Source of the DNA: Ruegeria faecimaris
Lineage (GTDB): Bacteria; Pseudomonadota; Alphaproteobacteria; Rhodobacterales; Rhodobacteraceae
DNA length: 64,000 bases
NCBI RefSeq assembly: GCF_900182615.1
Contig: NZ_FXTE01000010.1
Location: forward strand, 61,939 to 125,938
Direction of reading: 5' to 3'
Positions 16,134 through 27,133 of this stretch are shown one piece after another (the first letter of the stretch is position 1; each line of letters begins with the position of its first letter). The position numbers and the translations under genes were made by a program. The notes under the pieces were generated by a model that worked only from the letters and a program-made list of their open reading frames with translations, ran no database searches and had not been told where the DNA came from.

Positions 16134-18254
16134 ATGATTTCCATTAAACATACCGAGGGTGTCGCTTTCATTGAGCTGAATGCCCCGCCAGTGAACGCTC
16201 TTGGTCTCAAGATGCGACTGGCGCTTTCCTCGGCCATCCACGAGTTGGACGCCGATGAACAGGTCAAAGCCATCGTTCTATGTTCGGCTCTGCCGCTCTT
16301 TTGCGGCGGCGCTGACATCGTCGAGTTCCGTACCGGGGCAGTTTGGGACAAGCCGGACTTGCCAGACCTGTGTGAAACGATTGAAACCAGCAAGAAACCC
16401 ATTATCGTCGCGATAGCAGGTCCCGCGATGGGTGGTGCGCTGGAGATCGCGCTTGCCTGTGATTACCGTGTCGCCACGCCGGATGCCGTGATGGGCCTAC
16501 CTGAGATCAAACTGGGGCTGCTGCCTGGTGCCGGAGGCACCCAGCGACTACCCCGGATTGCCGGGCTGGAAGCGGCAACGCAAATGATCCTCTCGGGTGA
16601 TCCCGTGAAAGGCGAATATGCCCTGTCTTGTGGGCTGGTCGACGCACTATTTGAGAACGACCAGGATTTTCGCGCGCATGTTTTGGGTTTCGCCACCCGT
16701 GTCAGCCATGAGGGCGATCCGAAACGCGGTTGCATGGATATGACCGTCACACACCCTGATCCGAAGGGATATCTGACGGGTTTCCGAGACCAGATAGCGC
16801 ACACGTCCAAAAACCTTGTCGCCCCTGAACGCTGCTTGGTATCCATCGAGGCCGCGTGCGAATTGCCGCTGGCCGAGGGGTTGGCACAAGAGAAGGCAGG
16901 TTTCGCTGAACTGCTCGACACACCTCAATCGCGCGCGGGGCGGCATCTGTTCTTCGCAGAGCGTGAATGCACCAAGGTTCCCGGCGTTACCCGTGCTGAC
17001 CAACCACGTAGCATTTCATCGGTCGCCGTGATCGGTGCCGGAACGATGGGGCGCGGCATTGCCATCGCCTTTCTGCAGGCGGGATATCCGGTCACGCTTC
17101 TGGAAACCACACAAACTGCGCTGGAACAGGGGCTGGAAAAGGTCCGGGAGCATTTCCAGCGTGCGGCTCAAAAAGGGCGGCTCAGTGCCGATCGGGCAGA
17201 GGCAATCGCCGCCAACGCCACCGGGACGCTCAGCTATGCAGACCTTGCGAAGGCTGACCTGATCATTGAAGCGGCGTTTGAAAGCATGAATGTCAAACAC
17301 CAAATTTTCGCGAGCCTAGACCAGCACGCCAAACCTGGCGCGATACTGGCCTCAAACACATCGACATTGGATCTTGATGAAATCGCCGCGGTCACGTCCC
17401 GCCCGGAGGATGTGATTGGTCTCCATTTCTTCAGCCCGGCCAATGTCATGCGCTTGCTGGAGGTGGTGCGCGGCGCCAAGACCGCTCCCGATGTCATTGC
17501 AACGGCAATCACGGTCGCAAAGAAGATCCGGAAGCTCCCTGTCACGGTTGGCGTGTGCTACGGCTTTGTTGGAAACCGGATGCTGGAACCATACTTCCGC
17601 GAAGGATCTCGTCTGCTTCTTGAGGGGGTGACGCCGAAACAGGTGGATGACGTCCTTGAAGGCTTCGGCATGGCCATGGGCATTCATGCGATGGCAGATC
17701 TGGCCGGAGTCGATGTGGGCGCACGCGTGCGTCAGGAACGGCGTAGTGAAATCGCGCATGACCCGACATACCAGGCTGTGCAGGACAGGTTGTTTGAACT
17801 GGGCCGACTGGGTCAGAAAACCGGGCGTGGAAGCTATGTCTACGAGGGACGGACACGGGTCGAAGACCCTGAGATAGTTCAAATCAGTTCCGATCTGGCG
17901 GACCTGCATGGTGTGAAGCGCAGGGACATCGACGATCAGGAAATCCTTGAACGGTGTCTGTTTCCCCTGATCAACGAGGGCTTCTTGATCCTTGAAGAGG
18001 GCATTGCAACGCGCCCGGGTGATTGCGACCTGATCTGGACCAACGGCTATGGCTTTCCGAACTGGCGCGGCGGCCCAATGCACTATGCCGACGAGTTTGG
18101 ATTAAGCCAGATTCTGGAACGCATGAACCACTATCGGCAGTCGCTTGGTGCCTATGGTGAGATGTGGTTCACGCCTGCGCCTTTGCTGGAAGAACTCGCA
18201 ACCTCGTGCGTAACACTTGCCGCGCATTTTGATGCCAAAAAGGAAAAATCATGA
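16134..18254 (+). CDS. FadB-like enoyl-CoA hydratase / 3-hydroxyacyl-CoA dehydrogenase fusion
   Basis: A 706-residue two-domain enzyme. The N-terminal crotonase domain keeps both catalytic Glu residues ([13 protein letters not shown] and [17 protein letters not shown], about residues 100-135). The dehydrogenase domain starts near residue 297 with the NAD motif [12 protein letters not shown] and has the catalytic His in [11 protein letters not shown]. It hydrates a 2-enoyl-CoA and oxidises the product to 3-ketoacyl-CoA. The start at 16134 gives [12 protein letters not shown]; an earlier in-frame start overlaps the cupin. Its stop overlaps the thiolase start (ATGA). Confidence 0.92.
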   Translation: MISIKHTEGVAFIELNAPPVNALGLKMRLALSSAIHELDADEQVKAIVLCSALPLFCGGADIVEFRTGAVWDKPDLPDLCETIETSKKPIIVAIAGPAMGGALEIALACDYRVATPDAVMGLPEIKLGLLPGAGGTQRLPRIAGLEAATQMILSGDPVKGEYALSCGLVDALFENDQDFRAHVLGFATRVSHEGDPKRGCMDMTVTHPDPKGYLTGFRDQIAHTSKNLVAPERCLVSIEAACELPLAEGLAQEKAGFAELLDTPQSRAGRHLFFAERECTKVPGVTRADQPRSISSVAVIGAGTMGRGIAIAFLQAGYPVTLLETTQTALEQGLEKVREHFQRAAQKGRLSADRAEAIAANATGTLSYADLAKADLIIEAAFESMNVKHQIFASLDQHAKPGAILASNTSTLDLDEIAAVTSRPEDVIGLHFFSPANVMRLLEVVRGAKTAPDVIATAITVAKKIRKLPVTVGVCYGFVGNRMLEPYFREGSRLLLEGVTPKQVDDVLEGFGMAMGIHAMADLAGVDVGARVRQERRSEIAHDPTYQAVQDRLFELGRLGQKTGRGSYVYEGRTRVEDPEIVQISSDLADLHGVKRRDIDDQEILERCLFPLINEGFLILEEGIATRPGDCDLIWTNGYGFPNWRGGPMHYADEFGLSQILERMNHYRQSLGAYGEMWFTPAPLLEELATSCVTLAAHFDAKKEKS

Positions 18255-19435
18255 GAGCAGCCGTTGTCGTCTCAACCGCACGAACCCCTATTGGGGCTGC
18301 CTTCAAAGGTGCGCTGAACAACATCAAATCCCCTACCATGATGGGGCACGCCATTCAACACGCTGTTGAACGTGCAGGCGTGGACCCCGGTTCGATCGAA
18401 GATGTCGTCATCGGATCGGTCCTTACGGCGGGAACCGCAGGCATGAATGTCGCGCGTTTGTCGGCGCTGGCGGCGGGCCTTCCCAATACGGTGGCAGGAC
18501 AGACGATCGACAGGCAATGTTCATCGGGATTGATGGCCATTGCGACGGCCGCAAAGCAGGTCATTGTGGATGGTCAGAATGTCTCGGTGGCAGGCGGGCA
18601 GGAAAATATTTCCATCCTGCAGAATGCCTATCTGAAATGGGCGGGCGATGAGAAAGATCCAAACGTTATCGCCCAATCTGAACATGCCTATATGCCGATG
18701 CTGATGACGGCGGAAAATGTGGCGCAGGTATATGGGATCAGTCGTGACGCCCAGGATGAATACGCTGCACTTTCCCAAGGTCGGACGGCCCGGGCTCAGG
18801 CCGCTGGCGCCTTTGATGACGAGATCGTTCCGATCACTGCGATAAAGCGGGTCAAAAACCGCGAAACCGGAGAGGAAACCCTGGACGAGGTGACCTTGTC
18901 AAAAGACGAAGGCAACCGGCCGGGCACGACGGCCGAAACTCTCGGGGCATTGAACCCAGTTGTCGAAGGAGGCGTGATTACTGCCGGAAACGCAAGCCAA
19001 CTCTCTGACGGGGCCTCGGCTTGTGTGCTCATGGAAGGCAAAGTGGCTGAGCAGCAGGGCCTCACACCGCTAGGTATCTATCGCGGCATGGCTGTTGCAG
19101 GAAACGCACCGGAAGAGATGGGGGTCGGCCCGATCTTTGCAATTCCAAAGCTGCTGAAGAATGCAGGTCTTCGCATCGAAGACATCGGCCTTTGGGAGCT
19201 TAACGAAGCCTTTGCCTGCCAGGTTCTGTATTGCCGTGACCATCTTGGGATCGATCCCGAAATCTACAACGTGAACGGCGGTGCAATATCGATTGGCCAC
19301 CCCTACGGCATGACAGGTGCGAGACAAGTCGGGCATGCTCTGATTGAGGGGAGGCGTCGTGGCGTGAAATACGTGGTGACCTCCATGTGTGTCGGCGGAG
19401 GCATGGGCGCCGCAGCACTGTTCGAAGTCGCCTGA
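18251..19435 (+). CDS. Acetyl-CoA acyltransferase (thiolase)
   Basis: A 394-residue thiolase II fold enzyme. The acylated Cys is in DRQCSSGLMAI (about residue 88), the catalytic His in GGAISIGHPYGMTGAR (about 348) and the second Cys in MCVGGGMGAAALF near the C-terminus. It would cleave the 3-ketoacyl-CoA made by the FadB-like enzyme, releasing acetyl-CoA and a shortened CoA ester, for example betainyl-CoA if the substrate is 3-ketocarnitinyl-CoA. Last gene of the ligase-cupin-fadB-thiolase run; 128 bases separate it from the AraC gene. Confidence 0.92.
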   Translation: MRAAVVVSTARTPIGAAFKGALNNIKSPTMMGHAIQHAVERAGVDPGSIEDVVIGSVLTAGTAGMNVARLSALAAGLPNTVAGQTIDRQCSSGLMAIATAAKQVIVDGQNVSVAGGQENISILQNAYLKWAGDEKDPNVIAQSEHAYMPMLMTAENVAQVYGISRDAQDEYAALSQGRTARAQAAGAFDDEIVPITAIKRVKNRETGEETLDEVTLSKDEGNRPGTTAETLGALNPVVEGGVITAGNASQLSDGASACVLMEGKVAEQQGLTPLGIYRGMAVAGNAPEEMGVGPIFAIPKLLKNAGLRIEDIGLWELNEAFACQVLYCRDHLGIDPEIYNVNGGAISIGHPYGMTGARQVGHALIEGRRRGVKYVVTSMCVGGGMGAAALFEVA

Positions 19436-19563
19436 CCCCACTGAAATTAGTTCAAGCAGAGCGTTATCTGGTTGAGACATTGACATTCTGTCATCTGCGA
19501 GGGTCGCCATCTGCAAGCCTGCGTTTCATGTCGACCGGAATTGGTGATACCTCCTGAGGCGTT

Positions 19564-20655
19564 ATGACCAATGTCGCGCCAACGATCCTTTCCACGGTTT
19601 CCAGCCAGTTTGTCGATGACTGGCTGGCGGCGCTGCGTGCCCTGTGCCCAGAGGCGCAGATGGCTTCGCTGCTGAGCCGGTCCGGTCTGAACGCGGATAC
19701 GCGCTCGCCGAATGGTCGCGTCACGCTGGATCAGATCGTTTGCCTCTATCAACTTGCTGCAGTTGAGACCGGCGATGAGATGATGGGGCTTTGGAGCAGG
19801 CCCGTGCGACCGCGTGCCCTGCAACACCTTCTGACGACAGTGCGCGAAGCCACATCCTTGCCATCTGCACTTTACCGGTTTTCGACCTTCTGGAATTTGC
19901 TGCTGGATGACTATCAGTTTGATCTGGATGACACTGACAGCGCCCTCACACTGAGCCTGAACCCGCAAACAGATGCGCCTGTGCAACGGTTTGGCCACAT
20001 GCTGATCCTCAAACTTGCCCACGGGCTCATGTCTTGGCTGGCAGGGCATGAGGTTCCGGTTAAAGCCGTTGATTTCGCGTTTGATCGCCCGGACTTTGAT
20101 CAGGATTACGCGATCATCTTTCCTGCATCGCTGCGGTTTGGCCAGCCCGCCACCGCAATCTCGTTCGATCCGAATGCACTGGGTCCCGTGCAGACGCGCA
20201 GCACCGCTGACCTTGACCGGTTTTTGCAAAACGCGCCGCGGGACTGGATTTTCACCTCGTCGCGTGAACACACCCAATCGCTGCGCGTGCGCACCTATCT
20301 GGGCCAAGCGGGATGGGACGCGGCCACCCTGACCCAGACAGCATCCGCAATGCACATGACCCCGCGCACCCTGATCCGCAGGTTGCAGGCGGATGGCACG
20401 TCGTTTCAGGCCATAAAAGACGCCCTGCGCCGCGACACCGCGATCCGCGACCTGCAGGCGGGGCGCAAAAGCGTTGAGGCAATTGCGCAGGATGTGGGCT
20501 TTTCCTCGGCTGCCAACTTTCATCGGGCCTTTCAGCGTTGGACCGGCAGCAGGCCAAGCTCCTACCGCAGGAAAAAACGTAAGGCGCCGTTTTTGTCACT
20601 TTTGGACAATGATCTGTCAGCGCAAGAGATAGAGCTTAGCAAGCCCGATCGCTAA
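19564..20655 (+). CDS. AraC family transcriptional regulator (PF12625-type N-domain)
   Basis: A 363-residue regulator. The C-terminal 100 residues carry two helix-turn-helix units (LTQTASAMHMTPRTLIRRL and VEAIAQDVGFSSAANFHRAFQRWTG); the N-terminal part has the features of the arabinose-binding-like domain found in OruR-type regulators. It stands between the beta-oxidation operon and the acyl-CoA dehydrogenase, so it may sense the CoA pathway substrate or an intermediate. It does not belong to the DJ-1-like AraC group of GbdR and CdhR that control betaine and carnitine use in pseudomonads. Confidence 0.87.
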   Translation: MTNVAPTILSTVSSQFVDDWLAALRALCPEAQMASLLSRSGLNADTRSPNGRVTLDQIVCLYQLAAVETGDEMMGLWSRPVRPRALQHLLTTVREATSLPSALYRFSTFWNLLLDDYQFDLDDTDSALTLSLNPQTDAPVQRFGHMLILKLAHGLMSWLAGHEVPVKAVDFAFDRPDFDQDYAIIFPASLRFGQPATAISFDPNALGPVQTRSTADLDRFLQNAPRDWIFTSSREHTQSLRVRTYLGQAGWDAATLTQTASAMHMTPRTLIRRLQADGTSFQAIKDALRRDTAIRDLQAGRKSVEAIAQDVGFSSAANFHRAFQRWTGSRPSSYRRKKRKAPFLSLLDNDLSAQEIELSKPDR

Positions 20656-20776
20656 ATCTTGTTACAACAAAGCATTCTTATCTAAATTTTCGCCTTTACA
20701 GCCCATCAATCCGGCCATCCGTGGCTGCGGGGTTATGGCGTCATATGAGAATGATCGCCCCTGAAAGGACCGACCA

Positions 20777-21955
20777 ATGTCAGACAAACTCGCCACCATA
20801 CTCCAAGCCGCACGCGACCACGCCGAGCAGGTCATCCTGCCCAATGTGGACGCCTGGAACGCCGCAAAGAAGTGGCCCCGTGATGCGTCTGACAAGGCCG
20901 GGGCCGCTGGCCTGACGGGGCTCTACGCCCCCGAGGAGTTTGGTGGTCAGGGCTTGCCACTGGCAGAGGGCATTCAGGTCTATGAACAACTGGGGTTGGG
21001 CGATGGTGCCTATGCCTTTGCCCTGTCGATGCATAACATCTGCACCTTCGCGGGCTGCGGTTATGGCACGGATGCGTTCAAGGAAAAATGGGCGCGGGAT
21101 CTGACTTCGGGGCGCAAACTGGCGAACTTTGCACTGACTGAACCGCAATCCGGCTCGGATGCCACAAACATGTATTCGCGCGCCCAGATCAATGATGACG
21201 GCACTTGGACGATCAGCGGTGCGAAGGCATGGGTCAGCTTGGCCGGTGAGGCTGATGTCTATTTCACCGTGGTCAAAACCAGTGACGCACCCGGCCACAA
21301 GGATATGGCGATGATCGCCATTCCCGCCGACGCGCCGGGCCTCAGCTTTGGACCGCTCTATGATACCCCGTCCTACAGCTTCTTGCCTCTGGCCGAGATG
21401 TACATGGACAAGGTGGTGGTGAGCGAAGACAACATCATCCTGCCGATCGGTCAGGGCTTGCAAGGCTCGCTCATGGCGATCGATATCGCCCGTGTGTCGA
21501 TTGCGTCAGGATGCTGTGGATTGATGCAAGCCGCATTGGATACGGCTCTGTCCTATTCCAAGAACCGCAAGATGTTTGGCGGCAAGAACCTCGATCTGGA
21601 CGGAATCCAGTGGATGCTGGGTGAGGTTGCGACCGATCTTGAAGCCTCCAAGCTGCTTTATCGAAAGGCGGCAGAATCCCTTGGCACACCCGAAGGCCCT
21701 CTGATGGCCGCTCATGCCAAACGGTTTGTGCCAGATGCCGCAGTGAAGGTTGCGAACACCTGTACGCAAGTGTTGGGCGGTATGGGTCTGCTGCAGCCTT
21801 ATGGTCTGGATCGTTTGTCCCGCCTCGCACAAATGCTGCGGATTGTGGACGGGACAACCGAAATCAGCCGTGTAGTTATCGGGCGGGCCCTGCAAAAACG
21901 AGCGGCAACCTTGCCTGATTTGCCAGTACCGAAAGGATTTGGTGAAACCGGCTGA
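20777..21955 (+). CDS. Acyl-CoA dehydrogenase
   Basis: A 392-residue flavoenzyme with the family signature ([19 protein letters not shown] at about 117-135 and the FAD-binding segment [17 protein letters not shown]). The position that carries the catalytic Glu in medium-chain enzymes (xYEGTxxI) reads IVDGTTEI here, so Asp may be the base, as in some divergent family members. It would introduce the 2,3 double bond that the FadB-like hydratase then uses. It has its own 121-base upstream region behind the AraC gene. Transporter, ligase, hydratase/dehydrogenase and thiolase complete the pathway. Confidence 0.88.
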   Translation: MSDKLATILQAARDHAEQVILPNVDAWNAAKKWPRDASDKAGAAGLTGLYAPEEFGGQGLPLAEGIQVYEQLGLGDGAYAFALSMHNICTFAGCGYGTDAFKEKWARDLTSGRKLANFALTEPQSGSDATNMYSRAQINDDGTWTISGAKAWVSLAGEADVYFTVVKTSDAPGHKDMAMIAIPADAPGLSFGPLYDTPSYSFLPLAEMYMDKVVVSEDNIILPIGQGLQGSLMAIDIARVSIASGCCGLMQAALDTALSYSKNRKMFGGKNLDLDGIQWMLGEVATDLEASKLLYRKAAESLGTPEGPLMAAHAKRFVPDAAVKVANTCTQVLGGMGLLQPYGLDRLSRLAQMLRIVDGTTEISRVVIGRALQKRAATLPDLPVPKGFGETG

Positions 21956-22023
21956 ACGTTCCACCCCCCGGTGAAGCGGAACCAACCTGAAAATCTCCTC
22001 ACAGATCGGTAAAATCGAAAGAT

Positions 22024-22043
22024 CGGCCGCACACGTGCGGCCG
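22024..22043. terminator. Hairpin between acyl-CoA dehydrogenase and glpK
   Basis: CGGCCGCA (22024-22031) pairs with TGCGGCCG (22036-22043) around CACG. It lies in a 266-base region between two convergent genes and could end transcription from either side, although there is no T run. I see no other feature in this gap. Confidence 0.5.
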
Positions 22044-22221
22044 GTTACTCGAGATTGCAGACCTTGGTGCAAACGCAGCGAATTCACACTTTGTCCCGCT
22101 CTACCGACATTGACCATCAGCCTAACTCGCAGCACTGACTTGCCGTAGAAATTCACCGTTCGCACAGGTGGCCCCATAAGAACCCAACTTTGAACAAAGC
22201 AGAGCCCAAATGCGGCAGCGA

Positions 22222-23700
22222 TCAGAACGCCATGGCCGCCTGAACAGCGCGTTGCCAGCGTGCATAGGCGGCATCGCGGTCATTTGCGGATAGTTTGGGT
22301 TCAAACCGGCGATCCAGCGCCCAGGTTTCTGCGAATTGTTGTTGATCAGGGTAGATGCCCGCGCGCATACCCGCCAGCCAGGCCGCGCCCAGAGCAGTGG
22401 TTTCCTGCATCACGGGTCGGTCGACCTCGGCGCCGAGGTAATCCGACAGGCCTTGCATCGCCCAATCAGATGCGCTGGCACCGCCGTCGACGCGTAAGAT
22501 GACATCGGTATCTGCACCCCAGTCGCCCTGCATGGCATGCCAAAGGTCACGAGTCTGATAGGCGATGCTTTCCAGTGTTGCCTTGGCAAATTCTGCCCGC
22601 CCGGAATTGCGGGTCAGGCCAAAGACCGCGCCCCGACAATCTGGTTTCCAATAGGGCGCGCCCAATCCGGTAAATGCGGGCACCAGCACAACATGCTGGT
22701 TGGGGTCGGCCTGCTGCGCCAGCTCGCCGCTTTCCGGGGCGGTTTCGATGATCTGCAGCGCATCGCGCAGCCATTGCACCGCGGCCCCTGCGACAAAAAT
22801 CGAACCCTCAAGCGCATAGGTTTTTTGCCCGTCCAACTGATAGGCAATCGTCGTCAGCAGGCGGTTCTTCGACGCGACCGGCTGTGGCCCGGTATTCAAC
22901 AGCGCAAAACACCCCGTCCCATAGGTTGATTTCATCATGCCGGGCTGAAAACAGGCCTGCCCGATGGTCGCGGCCTGCTGATCGCCCGCAACACCCAGAA
23001 TCGGGATATTTCCCCCAATCAGAGTCGTTTTTCCGAAATCCGAGGCGCAATCCTGTACCTCGGGCAGCATGGACATGGGCACATCCAACAGATCGCAGAT
23101 CTCGGTGCTCCAACAGCCTTTGTGGATGTCGAACAGCAGTGTGCGGGCAGCGTTGGTGGCGTCTGTCACGTGGTTGCAGCCTTCGGTCAGGCGCCAGATC
23201 AGGAAACTGTCGATGGTGCCGAACAGTAGATCGCCTGCCTCGGCGCGGTCGCGGGCGCCGGGGACATTATCCAGTAGCCATTTGACTTTGGTGCCCGAAA
23301 AATACGGGTCCAGCAACAGCCCGGTCTGCTGGGTCACGTCATCCTCGCAACCGGCCTGCTTGTAGCGGGCGCAGATATCGGCGGTGCGTCGATCCTGCCA
23401 GACGATTGCGTTGTGGATAGGCTCGCCGGTCTGTTTATCCCAGACCACGGTTGTTTCACGCTGGTTGGTGATGCCGATACCGGCAATCTGATCGGGGGTT
23501 GCGCCAACGCTCTGCATCACCTCGCGGCAGACACGTAGGACGCTGTCCCAGATTTCCTCGGGATCGTGTTCGACCCAGCCTTCTTGTGGGAAATGCTGCG
23601 TGAATTCATGCTGCGCGGTGCCTGCCCGTTGCATGTCCGCGTCGAACAGAATGGCCCGTGATGATGTGGTGCCCTGATCAATGGCAAGAATATAGGTCAC
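22222..23700 (-). CDS. glpK: Glycerol kinase
   Basis: A 492-residue FGGY-family kinase that makes sn-glycerol 3-phosphate from glycerol and ATP. The N-terminus [17 protein letters not shown] (residues 4-20), [13 protein letters not shown], the active-site segment IVWQDRRT and the FGGY signature region [16 protein letters not shown] are all typical. Length is normal. There is no glpF, glpD or glpR next to it, which makes it a lone gene; the glycerophosphodiesterase at 56.4 kb is a distant relative in function. It is convergent with the acyl-CoA dehydrogenase. Confidence 0.95.
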   Translation of the reverse strand: MTYILAIDQGTTSSRAILFDADMQRAGTAQHEFTQHFPQEGWVEHDPEEIWDSVLRVCREVMQSVGATPDQIAGIGITNQRETTVVWDKQTGEPIHNAIVWQDRRTADICARYKQAGCEDDVTQQTGLLLDPYFSGTKVKWLLDNVPGARDRAEAGDLLFGTIDSFLIWRLTEGCNHVTDATNAARTLLFDIHKGCWSTEICDLLDVPMSMLPEVQDCASDFGKTTLIGGNIPILGVAGDQQAATIGQACFQPGMMKSTYGTGCFALLNTGPQPVASKNRLLTTIAYQLDGQKTYALEGSIFVAGAAVQWLRDALQIIETAPESGELAQQADPNQHVVLVPAFTGLGAPYWKPDCRGAVFGLTRNSGRAEFAKATLESIAYQTRDLWHAMQGDWGADTDVILRVDGGASASDWAMQGLSDYLGAEVDRPVMQETTALGAAWLAGMRAGIYPDQQQFAETWALDRRFEPKLSANDRDAAYARWQRAVQAAMAF

Positions 23701-23769
23701 GCCTGCGCCCCCCTTCGCATTTGGTTTTGCGAGACTTTAGCGCAAACAGTCGGTTGCGTACCAGAGTGT

Positions 23770-24612
23770 TCAGACGGGAATATTGTCGATTAGACGCACT
23801 CCATCCGCCCAGGCCGCGGCAAACAGGCGGGCGGGTCGGTCGGCATGTGTCAGCGGGTTCAGAGATTCCGCACAGCGCAGTTGGATATATTCCACTTGTG
23901 TAAAACCTGCGGCCAAAAGATCGGTACTGGCCTGTGCTGCCAGTGTGTCGAACGGGGCGCCGTTCTTTAGCGCGTTGGCCAGATCCAGCATGATGCGGTG
24001 TTTGTGCGCTGCAATCTCCACCCCCTCGGGCGAGAGGCGCTGATTGCGCGAGGACATGGCCAGACCCGAGGGTTCACGCACCGTGGGGCAGCCGATCACT
24101 TCGATCGGGATATCCAGATCGCGCGCCATGCGGCGCACGACCAGCAGCTGTTGATAGTCTTTTTCCCCAAAATAGGCTCTGTCTGCCTGGGTTTGCAGGA
24201 ACAGTTTGGCGACCACAGTGGCGACGCCATCGAAATGGCCGGGGCGGAATTCGCCCTCCATCACACTCGTCAGGCCAGTTACAGATACGGTGGTGGCAAA
24301 GCCTTGCGGGTAGATCTCGTCCGGGTCCGGCACATAAATTGCATCAACGCCATAGGGGGCCAGTTTCTGAGCATCTTCGATTTCGGTGCGCGGATAATTG
24401 GCCAGATCCTCGGGGTTGTTAAACTGCGTTGGGTTCACGAAAATCGTCACGATAACTCGGTCGGTGCCATTTTTGGCCGCCTCAACCAGAGACAGATGCC
24501 CCGGATGCAACGCGCCCATAGTTGGGACGACGCCGATTGCCTCACCATTCTTGCGCCAGTTGGCGGTCAAGGCGCGCAGATCGGAGAGGCGACGCAGGAT
24601 CGGAGCGGTCAT
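23770..24612 (-). CDS. panC: Pantoate--beta-alanine ligase
   Basis: A 280-residue ATP-dependent ligase for the last step of pantothenate synthesis. The HIGH-like motif is in [14 protein letters not shown] (about residues 30-43), with [26 protein letters not shown] and the KMSKS-like [13 protein letters not shown] further along. It overlaps panB by 4 bases (ATGA), giving a panB-panC operon read on the minus strand with glpK 69 bases downstream. Confidence 0.95.
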   Translation of the reverse strand: MTAPILRRLSDLRALTANWRKNGEAIGVVPTMGALHPGHLSLVEAAKNGTDRVIVTIFVNPTQFNNPEDLANYPRTEIEDAQKLAPYGVDAIYVPDPDEIYPQGFATTVSVTGLTSVMEGEFRPGHFDGVATVVAKLFLQTQADRAYFGEKDYQQLLVVRRMARDLDIPIEVIGCPTVREPSGLAMSSRNQRLSPEGVEIAAHKHRIMLDLANALKNGAPFDTLAAQASTDLLAAGFTQVEYIQLRCAESLNPLTHADRPARLFAAAWADGVRLIDNIPV

Positions 24613-25448
24613 TTAGCTGTGCCCTGTGACGGAGCCTGATTGGCAAAGACATGTTCATCGGCGGGGAAAGCGCGTGCGCGCACTTCGGCGGCGTACTCGG
24701 CGATGGCGGCCTCGGCCAGTGGCCCCAGCTCGGCATATCGTTTGACGAATTTCGGTTTGAAAGCGGTGAAAAAGCCGACCATGTCGTCCACCACAAGTAT
24801 TTGCCCGTCACATTCGGCGGACGCGCCAATGCCGATAGTAGGGATGGCGACCTCGGCAGTGATTTGGTTGGCTAGACCCTGCGGGACCTTCTCTAACACA
24901 AGGGAAAAGGCGCCTGCATCAGCCACGGCATGGGCATCGGCCAGTACCGTCTGTGCCTGATCATCACGGCCCTGCACCTTATATCCACCTAGCGTGTTGA
25001 TCGACTGTGGGGTCAGGCCGATATGCGCCATCACCGGGATGCCGCGCTTGACCAGAAAGCGGATGGTCTCGGCCATTTCGACACCGCCCTCAAGCTTGAC
25101 GGCACCGGCACCGGTTTCGGCCATCAGGCGGGCGGCATTGCGGAACGCCTGTGCGGGGCTTTCCTCGTAACTGGCAAAGGGCATGTCGATGACCATCATC
25201 GCCTTGTCCAGCCCGCGAGCAACAGCCTGACCATGCAGGATCATCATCTCCATCGTCACGCCAAGGGTGGATTCCAACCCGTGTAGCACCATGCCGACAC
25301 TGTCACCGACCAGAACAAAGTCGCAATGATCATCCATCAGCCGGGCCATCGGAGTTGTATATGCGGTCAGACTGACCAGTGGCTCGCCACCTTTTCGGGC
25401 GCGAATATCCACGGCATTCGGGGCTCTTTTGCGGGCGGTGGCGCTCAT
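24609..25448 (-). CDS. panB: 3-methyl-2-oxobutanoate hydroxymethyltransferase
   Basis: A 279-residue TIM-barrel enzyme that adds a hydroxymethyl group from methylene-tetrahydrofolate to ketoisovalerate, giving ketopantoate. Motifs seen: [25 protein letters not shown] (about 47-58), DMPFASYE and GAVKLEGG. I start at the ATG 25448 ([12 protein letters not shown]), because the open frame beyond it enters the divergent promoter region. First gene of panBC; divergent from the peptide transporter operon with 170 bases between, in which I find no distinct site. Confidence 0.95.
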   Translation of the reverse strand: MSATARKRAPNAVDIRARKGGEPLVSLTAYTTPMARLMDDHCDFVLVGDSVGMVLHGLESTLGVTMEMMILHGQAVARGLDKAMMVIDMPFASYEESPAQAFRNAARLMAETGAGAVKLEGGVEMAETIRFLVKRGIPVMAHIGLTPQSINTLGGYKVQGRDDQAQTVLADAHAVADAGAFSLVLEKVPQGLANQITAEVAIPTIGIGASAECDGQILVVDDMVGFFTAFKPKFVKRYAELGPLAEAAIAEYAAEVRARAFPADEHVFANQAPSQGTAK

Positions 25449-25618
25449 GCTCGCTCCTCGCGGTTCATGTTGCGGTGCGGCATAGCAGATTGGACCGGGC
25501 CAAAGATAGCCCGGTTGCGCGAACATTTCCTTGATTGACCTAAGGTTTAAAGGGACATTGGTCCGCAGACCGGTCCGCGACATGCAGGACCACGCAGTTT
25601 CAGTGGGGAGACAACGAT

Positions 25619-27106
25619 ATGACAAAGCAGATGTTTCGGTCTTTTGCATCGGCGCTGGCGATTGGAGCCAGTTTGATAGCCACCCAAGCCCTGGCCAAAT
25701 CCGACATCACCATCGCAATGCAGCTTGAGCCGCCGCATCTGGACCCGACCAGCGCTGCGGCACAGGCCATCGATTCGGTTGTCTATACCAATATCTTCGA
25801 AGGTCTGACCCGGTTCATGGGCGACGGATCGGTCGTGCCCGGGCTGGCGGAAAGCTGGGAGATATCAGACGACGGCACCGTCTATACCTTTAAGCTGCGC
25901 GATGGTGTGACCTTCCACGATGGCACCACCATGGATGCCGAGGACGTCAAATTCAGCCTTGACCGTGCCCGCGCTGAAGACAGCGCCAATGCACAAAAGG
26001 CCCTGTTTGCCGGGATCGAAAGCGTTGAGGTCGTGGATCCGCTGACCGTCAAGGTCACCCTGTCAGGGCCAAACGGGAATTTCCTGTTCAATATGGCCTG
26101 GGGGGATGCGGTGATTGTCGCCCCCGAAAGCATAGAGGCGATCAAGACCAACCCGGTCGGCACCGGCGCGTTTGCCTTTGGGGACTGGGTGCAGGGGGAC
26201 AGCATCACGCTGACGCGAAACCCCGACTATTGGGGTGATCAGCCCGCGTTAGAGTCTGCTACATTCAAGTTCATCTCGGACCCGACCGCCGCCTTTGCCG
26301 CCATGATGGCCGAGGATGTGGATGTGTTCGACATTTTCCCGGCGCCTGAGAACATGCCGCAGTTCGAGGCTGATCCGCGCTTTCAGGTGCTTGTCGGCTC
26401 GACCGAGGGTGAGACGATTCTGTCCACCAACAACAAACAGCCGCCCTTTGACGACATCCGGGTGCGGCAGGCGCTGGCCCATGCCATCGACCGTCAGGCA
26501 ATTATTGACGGCGCGATGTTCGGCTATGGCACGCCCATCGGAACGCATTTTGCCCCGCACAACCCGGCCTATGTCGATCTGACCGGCAATTCGGCGTATG
26601 ACCCCAAGAAGGCCGCGCAGTTGCTGGCCGATGCGGGCTATGCCGAAGGGTTCAAGACCACTCTGCACCTGCCGCCGCCTTCTTATGCTCGCCGCGGAGG
26701 CGAGATCATCGCCGCGCAACTGGCCGAGGTCGGGATCGAGGCTGAAATCATCAATGTCGAATGGGCGCAGTGGCTGGAATCGGTGTTCAAGGGCAAGGAT
26801 TTTGGTCTGACTATCGTCAGCCATACCGAGCCGATGGATATCGGCATCTATGCGCGGCCCGACTATTATTTCCAGTATGACAGCATCGACTTTCAGACGC
26901 TGATGGAGACGTTGAACGCCACCACCGACCCTGATGAGCGTACCCGCCTGTTGGGCGAAGCGCAGCGTCTGATCGCAAATGATTACGTCAACGGGTATCT
27001 GTTCCAGCTGGCCAAGCTTGGCGTTGCCAAGGCTGGCGTTCAGGGCCTTTGGGAAAACGCACCCACAGCGGCCATCGACCTGACCGCCATCAGTTGGGCG
27101 GAATAA
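25619..27106 (+). CDS. Peptide/nickel-type ABC transporter, substrate-binding protein
   Basis: A 495-residue SBP_bac_5 family protein with a signal peptide ([26 protein letters not shown]). The family pattern [26 protein letters not shown] and the signature around [28 protein letters not shown] are clear. Such proteins bind di- or oligopeptides, opines, glutathione or nickel complexes in the periplasm; the ligand is not predictable here. GGGGAG precedes the start. An unknown exported protein separates it from the permeases. Confidence 0.9.
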   Translation: MTKQMFRSFASALAIGASLIATQALAKSDITIAMQLEPPHLDPTSAAAQAIDSVVYTNIFEGLTRFMGDGSVVPGLAESWEISDDGTVYTFKLRDGVTFHDGTTMDAEDVKFSLDRARAEDSANAQKALFAGIESVEVVDPLTVKVTLSGPNGNFLFNMAWGDAVIVAPESIEAIKTNPVGTGAFAFGDWVQGDSITLTRNPDYWGDQPALESATFKFISDPTAAFAAMMAEDVDVFDIFPAPENMPQFEADPRFQVLVGSTEGETILSTNNKQPPFDDIRVRQALAHAIDRQAIIDGAMFGYGTPIGTHFAPHNPAYVDLTGNSAYDPKKAAQLLADAGYAEGFKTTLHLPPPSYARRGGEIIAAQLAEVGIEAEIINVEWAQWLESVFKGKDFGLTIVSHTEPMDIGIYARPDYYFQYDSIDFQTLMETLNATTDPDERTRLLGEAQRLIANDYVNGYLFQLAKLGVAKAGVQGLWENAPTAAIDLTAISWAE

Positions 27107-27133
27107 GACCAGTTCCAGAGAGGAGACCGGCGC

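Noticed and set aside
19447..20523. Long minus-strand frame opposite the AraC gene (358 codons)
   Set aside because: It is antisense to a clear AraC regulator and has no recognisable domain; long shadow frames are expected in GC-rich DNA.
22024..22043. Possible protein-binding palindrome CGGCCGCA-CACG-TGCGGCCG
   Set aside because: It lies between convergent genes with no promoter nearby, so a transcription-end hairpin is the simpler reading.
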